64,000 bases of DNA, taken from assembly GCF_015904235.1 (NCBI RefSeq), contig NZ_JADZLT010000056.1:261049-325048 (forward strand), in the 5' to 3' direction. The first letter of the stretch is position 1, and each line of letters begins with the position of its first letter. A program made the position numbers and the translations under genes. The DNA comes from Methylobrevis albus (lineage in GTDB: Bacteria > Pseudomonadota > Alphaproteobacteria > Rhizobiales > Pleomorphomonadaceae). Positions 48,385 to 57,809 of the stretch are shown piece after piece. The notes beneath the pieces are model-generated. The model did not search any database, was not told the origin of the DNA, and saw nothing but the letters and a program-made list of their open reading frames with translations.

Positions 48385-48828
48385 ATGTCGAAAACACCCA
48401 TCAATCAGGACCTCATCCGCCAGCTCGCCGAGCTCCTCCACGAGAAGGACATCTCGGAGATCGAAGTCGAGCACGACGACTTCCGCATCCGCGTTGCCCG
48501 CAACGTGACCGTCGCCGCCCAGGTCGCGCCGGTCGCGGTGGCCGCGGCGCCGATCGCCGCCGCGGTGCTGGCACCGGCGGACGCCGCGAATCATCCGGGC
48601 ACCGTCAGCTCGCCGATGGTCGGCACCTGCTACCTCGCCGCCGAGCCGGGCGCGCGCAGCTTCGTCGCCGTCGGCGACACGGTGCGCGTCGGGCAGACGC
48701 TGCTGATCATCGAGGCGATGAAGCACATGAACCCGATCCCCTCGCCGCGCGCCGGCAAGGTGACGGCGATCCTCGTCGACGACGGCCAGCCGGTCGAATT
48801 CGGCGAGCCGCTCGTCGTGATCGAGTGA
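48385..48828 (+). CDS. accB: Biotin carboxyl carrier protein of acetyl-CoA carboxylase
   Basis: Carries the biotin that shuttles CO2 from biotin carboxylase to carboxyltransferase in the first step of fatty acid synthesis. The 147-residue product has a helical N-terminus ([25 protein letters not shown]), an Ala/Pro/Val linker (45-66) and a biotinyl domain with the modified Lys113 in the motif EAMKHMN. The thumb region around [13 protein letters not shown] is present. It is followed by accC, whose start lies 11 bases after this stop. Confidence 0.96.
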   Translation: MSKTPINQDLIRQLAELLHEKDISEIEVEHDDFRIRVARNVTVAAQVAPVAVAAAPIAAAVLAPADAANHPGTVSSPMVGTCYLAAEPGARSFVAVGDTVRVGQTLLIIEAMKHMNPIPSPRAGKVTAILVDDGQPVEFGEPLVVIE

Positions 48829-48839
48829 ACGGGCCCCGC

Positions 48840-50192
48840 ATGTTCAACAAGATCCTGATCGCGAACCGCGGCGAGATCGCGCTGCGCGTGCTGCGCGCCG
48901 CGAAAGAGCTCGGCATCGAGACCGTGGCGGTGCACTCCACCGCCGACGCCAATGCCATGCACGTCCGCCTCGCCGACGAATCGGTCTGCATCGGGCCGCC
49001 GCCGGCGCGCGACAGCTACCTGAAGATCCCCGAGATCCTCGCCGCCTGCGAGATCACCGGCGCCGACGCGATTCACCCGGGCTACGGCTTCCTGTCCGAG
49101 AACGCGCGCTTCGCCGAGATCCTCGCCGCGCACAACATCGCCTTCATCGGCCCGTCGGCGCAGCACATCCGCATCATGGGCGACAAGATCGAGGCGAAGG
49201 CGACCGCGCGCCGGCTCGGCATTCCCGTGGTGCCCGGCTCCGAGGGCGCCGTGACCACCGACGAGGACGCGATGCGGATCTCGGCCGAGATCGGCTATCC
49301 GGTGCTCGTCAAGGCGGCAGCCGGCGGCGGCGGGCGCGGCATGCGCGTCGCCCACGACGAGACCGAGATGTCGGCGGCGCTGTCGGCGGCGCGCACCGAG
49401 GCGAAGAACGCCTTCGGCGACGATTCCGTTTACATCGAGAAGTATCTCAGCAAGCCGCGCCACATCGAGATCCAGATCCTCGGCGACGGCAAGGGCAACG
49501 CGGTGCACCTCGGCGAGCGCGACTGTTCGCTGCAACGCCGGCACCAGAAGGTGTGGGAGGAGGCGAATTCGCCCGCCCTCAACCAGGAACAGCGCGACCG
49601 CATCGGCATGATCTGCGCCAACGCGATGGCCGACCTCGGCTATTCCGGCGTCGGCACGATCGAGTTCCTCTACGAGGACGGCGAGTTCTATTTCATCGAG
49701 ATGAACACCCGCTTGCAGGTGGAACATCCGGTGACCGAGATGATCACCGGCATCGACCTCGTCAACGAGCAGATCAAGGTCGCCTCGGGGGCCGGGCTGA
49801 CGTTCCGCCAGGAAGACATCGTCTTCAACGGCCACGCCATCGAGTGCCGGATCAACGCGGAGAACCCGTCGACCTTCGCGCCCTCCCCCGGCCGGATCTC
49901 TTACTACCATCCGCCCGGCGGGCTCGGCGTGCGCGTCGATTCCGGGGTCTATCAGGGCTATACGATCCCGCCGCACTACGACAGCCTGATCGGCAAGCTG
50001 ATCGTGCACGGCCGCAACCGGGTCGAGTGCCTGATGCGGCTGCGCCGCTGCCTCGACGAGTTCGTCATCGACGGCATCGAATCGACGATCCCGCTGTTCA
50101 AGAACCTCGTCGACAACCAGGACATCGCCAACGGCGTCTACGACATCCACTGGCTGGAGAAGTACCTGGCAACGGGTCCGGTCTTCGAGTGA
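48840..50192 (+). CDS. accC: Biotin carboxylase subunit of acetyl-CoA carboxylase
   Basis: ATP-dependent carboxylation of biotin on AccB. The 450-residue product has the opening MFNKILIANRGEIALRVLRA, the HPGYGFLSENARFAE block, the ATP-grasp glycine loop AAGGGGRGMR (near 160-170), LQRRHQKVWEEANSP, and EMNTRLQVEHPVTEMITG with catalytic residues. The ATG at 48840 gives the standard start; a GTG at 48825 would overlap the accB stop and add five residues. The accBC pair is standard. Confidence 0.97.
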   Translation: MFNKILIANRGEIALRVLRAAKELGIETVAVHSTADANAMHVRLADESVCIGPPPARDSYLKIPEILAACEITGADAIHPGYGFLSENARFAEILAAHNIAFIGPSAQHIRIMGDKIEAKATARRLGIPVVPGSEGAVTTDEDAMRISAEIGYPVLVKAAAGGGGRGMRVAHDETEMSAALSAARTEAKNAFGDDSVYIEKYLSKPRHIEIQILGDGKGNAVHLGERDCSLQRRHQKVWEEANSPALNQEQRDRIGMICANAMADLGYSGVGTIEFLYEDGEFYFIEMNTRLQVEHPVTEMITGIDLVNEQIKVASGAGLTFRQEDIVFNGHAIECRINAENPSTFAPSPGRISYYHPPGGLGVRVDSGVYQGYTIPPHYDSLIGKLIVHGRNRVECLMRLRRCLDEFVIDGIESTIPLFKNLVDNQDIANGVYDIHWLEKYLATGPVFE

Positions 50193-50335
50193 CCGCGGCA
50201 TGGCCCGGCCTCCGGGCCGCGCCCCGGATGATGCGCCGCAATAGCGGCGCAGTTCGTGCCGATGATGTAGACTTGCGAAAGGGCGCGACCGCCGCTTCTG
50301 CGTGAAGCATGGCCGCGCCGGACGAGGACAGCGGG

Positions 50336-51001
50336 ATGGCGAGCCGCAACCATCATTCCTTCGAGATCACGCCGGAAGTGCTGCTCAAGGCCTACGCCTG
50401 CGGCATCTTTCCGATGGCGGAAAGCGCCGACGACCCCGGGCTCTACTGGATCGAGCCGGAGGATCGCGGCGTGCTGCCGCTCGCCGACTTCCACGTGCCG
50501 CGCCGCCTGCAGCGGACGGTGAAGGGCGACCGGTTCGAGGTCCGCGTCGACGGCGATTTCGACGCCGTCATCAGCGGCTGCGCCGCGCCCGCGCCGGGTC
50601 GGTCGAAGACCTGGATCAACGGCCGCATCCGCAAGCTCTACGGCGACCTCTTCCGCCTCGGGCACGCCCACACGGTGGAAAGCTGGCGTGACGGGCAGCT
50701 CGTCGGCGGGCTCTACGGCGTCGCGCTCGGCGGCGTGTTCTTCGGCGAGAGCATGTTCTCGACCGAGACCGACGCCTCGAAGGTGGCGCTCGTGCACCTC
50801 GTCGCCCGGCTGCGCGCCGGCGGCTACCGGCTGCTCGACACCCAGTTCGTCACCGACCATCTCTCGCGCTTCGGCACCATCGAGGTGCCGCGTGCCGACT
50901 ATCGCAAGCGGCTCGAGGCGGCGCTGGTCGAGACGGCGGATTTCCACGCCCTGCCCGCCCGGATTTCCGGCGCGGAGGCGATGGCCTGGATTGGCGGCTG
51001 A
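50336..51001 (+). CDS. aat: Leucyl/phenylalanyl-tRNA-protein transferase
   Basis: Adds Leu or Phe to N-terminal Arg or Lys of proteins, marking them for ClpAP through the N-end rule. The 221-residue product has [20 protein letters not shown], then [58 protein letters not shown], and [15 protein letters not shown], all family blocks. The ATG at 50336 has GAGGA upstream; 50309 is an alternative. Aat next to accBC is common in this order as I recall. Confidence 0.95.
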   Translation: MASRNHHSFEITPEVLLKAYACGIFPMAESADDPGLYWIEPEDRGVLPLADFHVPRRLQRTVKGDRFEVRVDGDFDAVISGCAAPAPGRSKTWINGRIRKLYGDLFRLGHAHTVESWRDGQLVGGLYGVALGGVFFGESMFSTETDASKVALVHLVARLRAGGYRLLDTQFVTDHLSRFGTIEVPRADYRKRLEAALVETADFHALPARISGAEAMAWIGG

Positions 51002-51189
51002 GCGCGTTCCCGGCAATCTTTTCTCCTGCCGCGGCGAGTTTGCCGCGCAGGGGCGATTGCGTTGCGGCAAACCGGTGCCAGCCGGAATGATATTCCGCAT
51101 CGGTCACCGGCTACGCTAGCGGGTACCTCTGCAACGCTTGCGGTCCCCACTAGTCTGACGGCCGATCAATCATTCGGCTGGAGACTCTC

Positions 51190-52191
51190 ATGAAGCGGCT
51201 TCTCGCGATCGGCGCGGCCCTCGGCGCCCTCGCCCTCGGCTCCGCACCCGCCCTTGCGGCGGACAAGATCCTCAATGCCTCCTACGACATCTCGCGCGAG
51301 CTGTTCGTCGCCGTGAACCAGGGCTTCATCGCCAAGGTGAAGGCCGAGACCGGGCAGGACGTCACCATCGACCAGTCACACGGCGGCTCGTCGCGCCAGG
51401 CGCGCGCCATCCTCGAGGGGCTGGAAGCCGACGTCGTCACCTTCAACCAGGTCACCGACATCGACCAGCTCGTGAAGGGCGGCGCCGTCGAGGCGGGCTG
51501 GCAGGAGGAGTTCCCGAACGGCGCTTCGCCCTACTACTCGCTGCCGGCCTTCCTCGTGCGCGAGGGCAACCCGAAGAACATCCGCAACTGGGACGATCTC
51601 GTCCGCGACGACGTGCAGGTGATCTTCCCGAACCCGAAGACCTCGGGCAACGCCCGCTACACCTACCTCGCCGCCGCCGCCTTCGCACAGGAGGCCTTCG
51701 GCGGTGACGCCGAGAAGGTCGCCGCGTTCATCGGCAAGCTGTTCGACAATGTTCCGGTGTTCGACACCGGCGGGCGCGCGGCGACGACGACCTTCGTCGA
51801 GCGCGGCCTCGGCGACGTGCTGATCACCTTCGAGGCCGAGACCTGGGGCATCGCCAAGGAATTCGGCGAGGACAAGTTCGACACCGTGGTGCCGGCGGTC
51901 AGCATCCTCGCGGATTTCCCCGTCGCCGTGGTCGACCGGGTCGCTGAGAAGCGCGGTTCGGTGGAGCTCGCCAAGAATTACCTCGGCTTCCTCTACACGC
52001 CCGAAGGCCAGACCATCCTCGCCGAGAACGGCAACCGCGTCCGCGACGAGACCGTCGCCGCCGCCCATGCCGCGAACTTCCCCGAGGTCCGTCTCGTCAC
52101 CGTCGACGAGGCGTTCGGCGGCTGGGACAAGGTTCAGGCCGAGCACTTCGCCTCGGGCGGCCTGCTCGACCAGATCTACGGCGACCGCTGA
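51190..52191 (+). CDS. Sulfate/thiosulfate ABC transporter substrate-binding protein
   Basis: A 333-residue periplasmic protein that binds sulfate for import. Signal peptide 1-23 (APALAADKI). Family blocks: LNASYDISRELFVAVNQGF, IDQSHGGSSRQARAILEG (anion-binding Ser and Gly backbone), ADVVTFNQVTDID, VIFPNPKTSGNARYTYLAA, and LITFEAETWGIAKEFG. This is the Sbp/CysP family. An intrinsic terminator follows before cysT, so binding protein mRNA probably exceeds permease mRNA. A sulfate or thiosulfate preference cannot be read here. Confidence 0.95.
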   Translation: MKRLLAIGAALGALALGSAPALAADKILNASYDISRELFVAVNQGFIAKVKAETGQDVTIDQSHGGSSRQARAILEGLEADVVTFNQVTDIDQLVKGGAVEAGWQEEFPNGASPYYSLPAFLVREGNPKNIRNWDDLVRDDVQVIFPNPKTSGNARYTYLAAAAFAQEAFGGDAEKVAAFIGKLFDNVPVFDTGGRAATTTFVERGLGDVLITFEAETWGIAKEFGEDKFDTVVPAVSILADFPVAVVDRVAEKRGSVELAKNYLGFLYTPEGQTILAENGNRVRDETVAAAHAANFPEVRLVTVDEAFGGWDKVQAEHFASGGLLDQIYGDR

Positions 52192-52250
52192 TCCGGTCAT
52201 CCGGCGCCGGCGCGGGTTGAACCCGGCGCCGGCTTCATGCGAAACAGCGG

Positions 52251-52288
52251 CGACCGCGACGGTGCATTCTGCCCGTCGCGGTCGTTTT
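52251..52288 (+). terminator. Intrinsic terminator between the binding protein and cysT
   Basis: A perfect 12-bp stem, CGACCGCGACGG (52251-52262) with CCGTCGCGGTCG (52273-52284), 10-base loop, then TTTT. Just before it, 52201-52232 holds another GC palindrome. It lies between two genes of one transporter and probably acts as a partial terminator that lowers permease expression. Confidence 0.85.
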
Positions 52289-52374
52289 CGTGCCAACGCG
52301 CCGCGCCGGTCGCCGGCGTTACGCAGGCAACAGGTCCGGTCGCCCCGCCGGTGCCGTGCAGGAGACATCCGCCC

Positions 52375-53196
52375 TTGGCCCGCCGCCACGTCCTGCCCGG
52401 TTTCGGGCTGACCCTCGGCATCACCCTGTTCTACGTCGGCCTGATCATCGTGCTGCCGCTCGCGGCGCTCGCGGTGAAGGCCGCGAGTCTCGGCTTCGAG
52501 GACTATTGGCGGGTGGTGTCGTCGGCGCGCGCGGTGGCGAGCTACCGGGTCACCGTGCTGTCGGCGCTGGCCGCGACGGCGTTCAACGTCGTGTTCGGGC
52601 TGGCGCTCGCCTGGGTGCTGGTGCGCTACCGCTTTCCCGGCCGGCAGATCGTCGACGCGCTGGTCGACGTGCCGTTCGCGCTGCCGACGGCGGTTGCCGG
52701 CATCGCGCTCACCACGCTGTTCGCGCCGTCCGGCTGGTTCGGCGCGCCGCTCTCGGCGATCGGCGTCACCGTCGCCTACACGCCGCTCGGCATCATGATC
52801 GCGATGGCCTTCACCAGCCTGCCGTTCATCGTGCGCACGGTGCAGCCGGTGCTGGAAGACCTCGACCCGGCCGCTGAAGAAGCCGGACGCGTGCTCGGCG
52901 CGCGCGACGGCACCATCGCGCGCAAGATCATCTTTCCGGAGATCGCACCGGCGCTGATCACCGGCGCTTCGCTCGCCTTCGCCCGCAGCCTCGGCGAGTT
53001 TGGCGCCATCATCTTCATCGCCGGCAACCAGCCGAACCGCACCGAGATCACCGCCCTGCTCGCCTTCATCCGGCTCGAGGAATTCGACTACCCCGCCGCC
53101 GCCGCGATCGCCTCGGCGCTGCTGCTGGCCGCCTTCGCCATCCTCGCGTTCACCGGCGCGCTCAACGCCGTCGCAACCCGGCATCTGGAGCGCTGA
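52375..53196 (+). CDS. cysT: Sulfate ABC transporter permease CysT
   Basis: A 273-residue inner-membrane permease with six transmembrane helices (for example LGITLFYVGLIIVLPLAALA and TVLSALAATAFNVVFGLALAW). The EAA loop that contacts the ATPase reads EEAGRVLGARDGTIARKIIFPEI. DVPFALPTAVAGIALTTLF is typical of CysT/CysU. The start is a TTG at 52375 with AGGAG 11 bases upstream; longer frames from 52237 cover the terminator and are unlikely. The stop overlaps the cysW start by one base (TGATG). Confidence 0.94.
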   Translation: MARRHVLPGFGLTLGITLFYVGLIIVLPLAALAVKAASLGFEDYWRVVSSARAVASYRVTVLSALAATAFNVVFGLALAWVLVRYRFPGRQIVDALVDVPFALPTAVAGIALTTLFAPSGWFGAPLSAIGVTVAYTPLGIMIAMAFTSLPFIVRTVQPVLEDLDPAAEEAGRVLGARDGTIARKIIFPEIAPALITGASLAFARSLGEFGAIIFIAGNQPNRTEITALLAFIRLEEFDYPAAAAIASALLLAAFAILAFTGALNAVATRHLER

Positions 53197-54077
53197 TGGC
53201 GATCGCAGGCCCCGCCCGACTGACGCGCGCGCCGAGTGTCGCCCGCCCCGACGCCGCCGGCCGGCCGCCGCGCGTCGGCGATACGCCGCTGGTGCGCCGC
53301 GCGCTGATCGGCTTCGTGGTGGTCGTCGGCGCGCTGCTCGTCGTCGCGCCGCTCGTCGTCATCCTGGTGACGGCGTTCTCGGCCGGCTGGGGCGGCGCCG
53401 TCGCGGCGATCTCGCATCCCGACACGCTGCACGCGATCGGGCTGACGGTGGCGACCGCGCTGGTCGCCGTGCCGGTCAACACCGCCTTCGGCATCGCCGC
53501 CGCCTGGGCGATCACCAAGTTCGACTTCTGGGGCAAGCGGGCGCTGCTGGTGCTGATCGAGATCCCGTTCTCGGTCTCGCCGGTGGTCGCCGGCGTCGCC
53601 TATCTCTTCGTCTACGGGCTGCAGGGGCTGTTCGGCCCGGCGCTGCAGGCGGCCGACGTCAAGATCTTGTTCGCCCTGCCCGGCATCATCCTCGCCTCGA
53701 TGTTCGTCACCGCACCGTTCGTGGTGCGCGAGCTGGTGCCGCTGATGCAGGCACAGGGGCGCGACGTCGAGGAGGCGGCGGTATCGCTCGGCGCCTCGGG
53801 CTGGCGCACCTTCATGTCGGTGACGCTGCCCAACATTCGCTGGGCGCTGCTCTACGGCGTGGTGCTGTGCAATGCCCGGGTGATGGGCGAGTTCGGCGCC
53901 GTCTCGGTGGTGTCGGGCAACATCCGCGGCCAGACCAACACGCTGCCGCTGCACATCGAGCTGCTCTACCACGACTACCAGACCGCCGGCGCGTTTGCGG
54001 CCGCGTCGATCCTTGCGCTGCTCGCGGTGGTGACGATCATCGCCAAGGCGCTGATGGAGCGGCAGATGCCGCGGTGA
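53196..54077 (+). CDS. cysW: Sulfate ABC transporter permease CysW
   Basis: A 293-residue permease paired with CysT. After a basic N-terminus (1-30) come six membrane segments. EIPFSVSPVVAGVAYLFVYG is the CysW signature, and the EAA loop reads EEAAVSLGASGWRTFMSVTLPNI. GEFGAVSVVSGNIRGQTNTLPLHIELLYHDY is also diagnostic. Translation is coupled to cysT. The gene usually followed by cysA is here followed by a repeat and the convergent selO, so the ATPase must come from another locus. Confidence 0.95.
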   Translation: MAIAGPARLTRAPSVARPDAAGRPPRVGDTPLVRRALIGFVVVVGALLVVAPLVVILVTAFSAGWGGAVAAISHPDTLHAIGLTVATALVAVPVNTAFGIAAAWAITKFDFWGKRALLVLIEIPFSVSPVVAGVAYLFVYGLQGLFGPALQAADVKILFALPGIILASMFVTAPFVVRELVPLMQAQGRDVEEAAVSLGASGWRTFMSVTLPNIRWALLYGVVLCNARVMGEFGAVSVVSGNIRGQTNTLPLHIELLYHDYQTAGAFAAASILALLAVVTIIAKALMERQMPR

Positions 54078-54113
54078 GGGGCGGATTGTGCCGTGGGGCC
54101 TCCCCCCTCGTGC

Positions 54114-54297
54114 CGTGGGGCCTCCCCCCTCCCTGTCCCTCCCCCGCTTCGCAGGAGAGGGAACGCAGGAGGTTAGATCGGCCGCCAAATCAACGCTTTG
54201 GTTCGGCGAAACATCTGTTTGACGAAGACCTTATCGCCCATCGTCCCCTCTCCTGCGAAGCGGGGGAGGGACAGGGAGGGGGGAGGCCCCGCGGGGA
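54114..54297. repeat. Inverted repeat pair, family B-like, with a short direct duplication
   Basis: Arms about 54114-54171 and 54242-54297 match in inverted orientation (CCTCTCCTGCGAAGCGGGGGAGGGACAGG on one strand of each). A CCGTGGGGCCTCCCCCCT block is duplicated directly at 54091-54108 and 54113-54130. The 70-base spacer is AT-richer. It fills the 277-base gap between the convergent cysW and selO genes. Confidence 0.85.
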
Positions 54298-54354
54298 AAG
54301 CCGCCTCACCCCTTAAGGCGGAGCACCCTTCCCCGAGTCCCTTCACCCCGTACC

Positions 54355-55830
54355 TCACGTCCCACAAAAGGTCCGCGTCACCCGCTCCTCCGGCTCCGGC
54401 GGCACGGCGAGCGCCGCGTGGTCCGGGTGTTCGGCATAGGGGTCGGCTAGCACCGTCAGCAGGTCGCGCACCTCCGCCAGCGAGCCGGTGTCCACGGCCG
54501 CGGTGAACGCCGCCTCGAGCCGGTGGTTGCGCGGGATGAACAGCGGGTTGACGGCGTGCATCGCGGCGCGGGTCTCGGCCGGGCCGGCGCCCGGCGTCGC
54601 TGCCAAGCGGGCGCGCCAGTCGGCGATCCAGGTCGTCGCCGCCTCGGTGCCGCCGAGCCGCGCGAGCAGCGGCGCATCCGCGCCCTCGAAGCCCGCGGCG
54701 TCGCCGAGGTCGCGGAACGTCATGGTGAAGTCGGCGGCGCTCGCCGTCATCAGGTCGAGCAGCCGGCGCGAGAGGTCGACGTCGGCGTCGGTCGCCGCCG
54801 GCAGGCCGAGCTTGGCGCCGATCGCGGCGCGGTAGGCGGCGGCGAAGCGGGCGGCGAAGCCGTCGACAGCGCCTTGCGCGCGCTGGAACGCCGCGTCCTC
54901 GTTGTCGGCGAGCAGCGGCAGCATCGCCTCGGCGAGGCGGGCGAGCGCGAAGGCCGCCATCTGCGGCTGGCGCGCGAAGGCGTAGCGGCCGCCCTCGTCG
55001 ATCGCCGAAAACACGGTCGCGGGATGGTAGGCGTCGAGGAAGGCGCAGGGGCCGTAGTCGAGGGTCTCGCCCGACAGCGCGACATTGTCGGTGTTCATGA
55101 CGCCGTGCACGAAGCCGACCGCCATCCAGGCGGCGACGAGGCGCGCCTGGCGCTCGGCGACCGCATCGAGCAGGTCGCCGTAGCGATCGGATGATCCGGC
55201 GAGATCGGGGTAGTGCCGCGCGATCACGTCGTCGGCGAGGAGCTGCAGCGAGGCGCGGTCACCGCGGGCGGCAAAAAACTGGAAGGTGCCGACGCGGATG
55301 TGGCTGGCGGCGACGCGCACCACGATCGCGCCGGGCAGCGCCCGCTCGCGGAACACCAGCTCGCCGGTCGAAATCACCGCGAGCGCGCGGGTGGTCGGGA
55401 TGCCGAAGGCGGCCATCGCCTCGCTGACGATGAACTCGCGCAGCGCCGGCCCGAGCGCGGCGCGGCCGTCGCCGCGACGCGAGAACGGCGTCGGGCCAGA
55501 GCCCTTCAGCTGGAGTTCGAAGCGCTGTCCGTCCGCATCCTCGAGCTCGCCGAGCAGGATCGCGCGGCCGTCGCCGAGCACGGGGGAAAAATGGCCGAAC
55601 TGGTGGCCGGCATAGGCGAGCGCCACCGGCCGGGTGCCCGGCAGCGTGCTGTTGCCGGCAAGGCAGGCGACGCCTTCGGGGCTCGCCAGCCAGTCGGGAT
55701 CGAGGCCGAGCCGGCGCGCGAGCGGGACATTGAGCAGCAGGAGTTCGGGCGCGGCGACCGGGGTCGGCGCGACCGGCGCGAACAGCCGGTCGGAGAGTTC
55801 GTGGTAGCGATGATCGACCCAGGCACCCAT
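54355..55830 (-). CDS. selO: Protein adenylyltransferase SelO (YdiU family)
   Basis: A 491-residue pseudokinase-fold enzyme that transfers AMP to proteins. Family blocks: LAYAGHQFGHFSPVLGDGRA, ELQLKGSGPTPFSRRGDGRA with the ATP-contacting Lys109, REFIVSEAMAAFGIPTTRAL, and the metal-binding region GVMNTDNVALSGETLDYGPCAFLDAYHP (242-269). The C-terminus ends TFCGT, keeping the conserved Cys that is selenocysteine in vertebrates. The ATG at 55830 begins at the natural N-terminus; the frame above is a shadow. Linked in E. coli to redox stress. Convergent with cysW. Confidence 0.95.
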   Translation of the reverse strand: MGAWVDHRYHELSDRLFAPVAPTPVAAPELLLLNVPLARRLGLDPDWLASPEGVACLAGNSTLPGTRPVALAYAGHQFGHFSPVLGDGRAILLGELEDADGQRFELQLKGSGPTPFSRRGDGRAALGPALREFIVSEAMAAFGIPTTRALAVISTGELVFRERALPGAIVVRVAASHIRVGTFQFFAARGDRASLQLLADDVIARHYPDLAGSSDRYGDLLDAVAERQARLVAAWMAVGFVHGVMNTDNVALSGETLDYGPCAFLDAYHPATVFSAIDEGGRYAFARQPQMAAFALARLAEAMLPLLADNEDAAFQRAQGAVDGFAARFAAAYRAAIGAKLGLPAATDADVDLSRRLLDLMTASAADFTMTFRDLGDAAGFEGADAPLLARLGGTEAATTWIADWRARLAATPGAGPAETRAAMHAVNPLFIPRNHRLEAAFTAAVDTGSLAEVRDLLTVLADPYAEHPDHAALAVPPEPEERVTRTFCGT

Positions 55831-55962
55831 GACTTGCTCCCGATGCGCCGGCCGGCAGGGCGCGGCGCAGGCCCTCAAGGTGTGGTCCCGGGGGGCAAGG
55901 TTCAATGAAGCCGGCGCGACGGGCGGGGGCAAGCCCCCTGCCCGGCTCGATCCTGGCGCGCC

Positions 55963-56982
55963 TCAGGCGTGGTCGGGGCGGTCGGTGTCGCCGTCGCCAC
56001 CAGGTTCGCCGAGGCCGGCGAGCAGCGCCGCGTCGATCGGATGCAGCCGGCGCAGTTGCTCCAGCGCGACCCGCTCGGCCATGCGCCCGAAACGCGTTCC
56101 GGCCACGAGCGTCACCGGCTCGCCCGCTGCGACGCGCCGTTCGATCCGGCGCTTCAGCGCGAGCAGATCGGGATCGCCGTAGCGCGCGAGCAGCGCCCGG
56201 AATGCGGCGTCGGCGCCCTCGTCGAACGGCCGCGGCCGGCCGTCGGCGGTCTTCAGGGGATGCGGCGGGAAGGCGTAGGCGCAGGGAACGAGGCCGGCGG
56301 GGATCGGCATCGTCGCGGCGTGGGTGCGGCCGCCCTTCAGGAGTTGCGGCAGGATATGGGTGTGCGGCCCCTCGGGGCTGGTGCCGCCGGGCGGCGGGAT
56401 CGGCTGGAAGATCTCGGCGCGGCCGATCCGGGTGACGAAGACGCGCGGCGGCTGCAGGTCGAAGATCGCGTGCATCGCGGCGTTGCCGGGCTCGAACAGC
56501 GCACGGCCGAGATGGGGCCGGAGCTTGGCGGCCGCGTCCGGCGCGACACGGACCAGCACGTCGACCTGCAGGCAGCCGAGGCCGAGGTCGAACAGGATGC
56601 CGTCGCGATCCGCCTCGCGCAGCGCGTCGACGTCGGGGCCGAGTTCGGTGAGCACGGAACGGCCGGCCATCGCGGCTTCCGCCGCCGGCAGGCAGAAGGC
56701 GAGCGCATGGCTCCAGCCGGCGCCGAACGAGGTCTCATAGGCGACCGGACGCAGTCCGGGGATGGGGCCGAGGCGCAGGCCGCCGCGGGCCGTGACGACG
56801 GACACGGCGCCCCCCGCGGCGTCGAGGCGCGCCGGCTCGTTCGCATCGCGCAGGAACTCGCCGATCGCGCCGAAGGTGCCGACCGCCCACGAGGTGCCGG
56901 CATCGGCGAGCAGGTCGCGGACGAGGTCGAGGATCTCGCGGTCGGGCGTGCCTGTCACAGGCGGCGTCGGATCGGGCATCAT
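55963..56982 (-). CDS. Uncharacterised protein coupled to the B12 uptake operon
   Basis: A 339-residue soluble protein I cannot name; it may correspond to the alphaproteobacterial DUF6925 group, from memory. Notable features are GAGWSHALAFCLP (87-99), DGILFDLGLG (127-136), and a His-rich block in residues 205-242, GPHTHILPQLLKGGRTHA, then PIPAGLVPCAYAFPPHP. His207, His209, His221 and His241 could bind a metal. There is no signal peptide. Its start (ATG 56982 or 56979) overlaps the btuD stop by four bases, so it is translated with the transporter and is probably involved in B12 or corrinoid handling. That role is inference only. Confidence 0.75.
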   Translation of the reverse strand: MMPDPTPPVTGTPDREILDLVRDLLADAGTSWAVGTFGAIGEFLRDANEPARLDAAGGAVSVVTARGGLRLGPIPGLRPVAYETSFGAGWSHALAFCLPAAEAAMAGRSVLTELGPDVDALREADRDGILFDLGLGCLQVDVLVRVAPDAAAKLRPHLGRALFEPGNAAMHAIFDLQPPRVFVTRIGRAEIFQPIPPPGGTSPEGPHTHILPQLLKGGRTHAATMPIPAGLVPCAYAFPPHPLKTADGRPRPFDEGADAAFRALLARYGDPDLLALKRRIERRVAAGEPVTLVAGTRFGRMAERVALEQLRRLHPIDAALLAGLGEPGGDGDTDRPDHA

Positions 56983-57809
56983 CGGGTTTCTTCCGGTTTG
57001 CTCTGGTCGTCGCGGCCGGTGCGGACGACGCCCGCCGGAGCGAGCCGGCGCCAGGGCAGGATCCACGGTTCGCCGCCCTCGCTGCCGCGCAGCACGTCGA
57101 CGGCATAGGCTTCCGCGAGGCGGCGATCGTCGAGCACCTCGGCGGGCGGCCCGTCCGCAAGACAGCGGCCGGCGGCGAGAAGCACAACGCGGTCGCAGAA
57201 GCGGGTGGCGAGAGCGAGGTCGTGCAGCACGATCATGACGCCGGCGCCGCGGCGGGCGGTTTCCCGCAGGGTCGCCATGACGTGCAGCTGGTGGTGCGGA
57301 TCGAGCGCCGCGACCGGCTCGTCGGCGAGCAGCAGCGGCGCGCCGACGGCGAGCGCGCGGGCGAGCAGCACGCGCATGCGCTCGCCGCCCGACAGCGTGT
57401 CGGCCCGCCGGCCGGCGAGTGCGGTGGTCGTCGTCATCTCCATCGCCGCCGCGATCGCGGCGGCGTCGGCGGAGGTCGCGGCGCCGAGCGGGCCGCGACT
57501 GGGCAGCCGGCCGAGGGCGACGATCTCGTCGACGCGCATCGGCCAGTGCACCGCCGCCCTCTGCTCGAGATAGGCGATGCTGCGGGCGCGGGTGCGAGGC
57601 GGCAGCTTGCCGAGCGGGACGCCGTCGCAGGCGATCTCGCCCGCATCGGGGCGGGCGAGGCCGGCGAGCAACCGCAGCAAGCTACTCTTGCCGGCGCCGT
57701 TCGGCCCGACGACGGCGACGAACTCGCCCGCCCGGAGCGCGACATCGACGCCGTCCAGAATGCGGTGGCCGCCGCGTGTGAGGCTGAGGCCGCGGGCGTC
57801 GAGGCGCAT
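56979..57809 (-). CDS. btuD: Cobalamin/iron-type ABC transporter ATPase
   Basis: A 276-residue ATPase of the BtuD/FecE/HmuV family. Walker A is VGPNGAGKSSLL (residues 34-45), signature LSGGERMRVLLARALAV, Walker B PLLLADEPVAALDP, and a switch His in VLHDLALATRFCD. The start overlaps the btuC stop by one base. The substrate is inferred as cobalamin from the riboswitch ahead of the operon; iron chelate or haem is the alternative from sequence alone. Confidence 0.92.
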   Translation of the reverse strand: MRLDARGLSLTRGGHRILDGVDVALRAGEFVAVVGPNGAGKSSLLRLLAGLARPDAGEIACDGVPLGKLPPRTRARSIAYLEQRAAVHWPMRVDEIVALGRLPSRGPLGAATSADAAAIAAAMEMTTTTALAGRRADTLSGGERMRVLLARALAVGAPLLLADEPVAALDPHHQLHVMATLRETARRGAGVMIVLHDLALATRFCDRVVLLAAGRCLADGPPAEVLDDRRLAEAYAVDVLRGSEGGEPWILPWRRLAPAGVVRTGRDDQSKPEETR

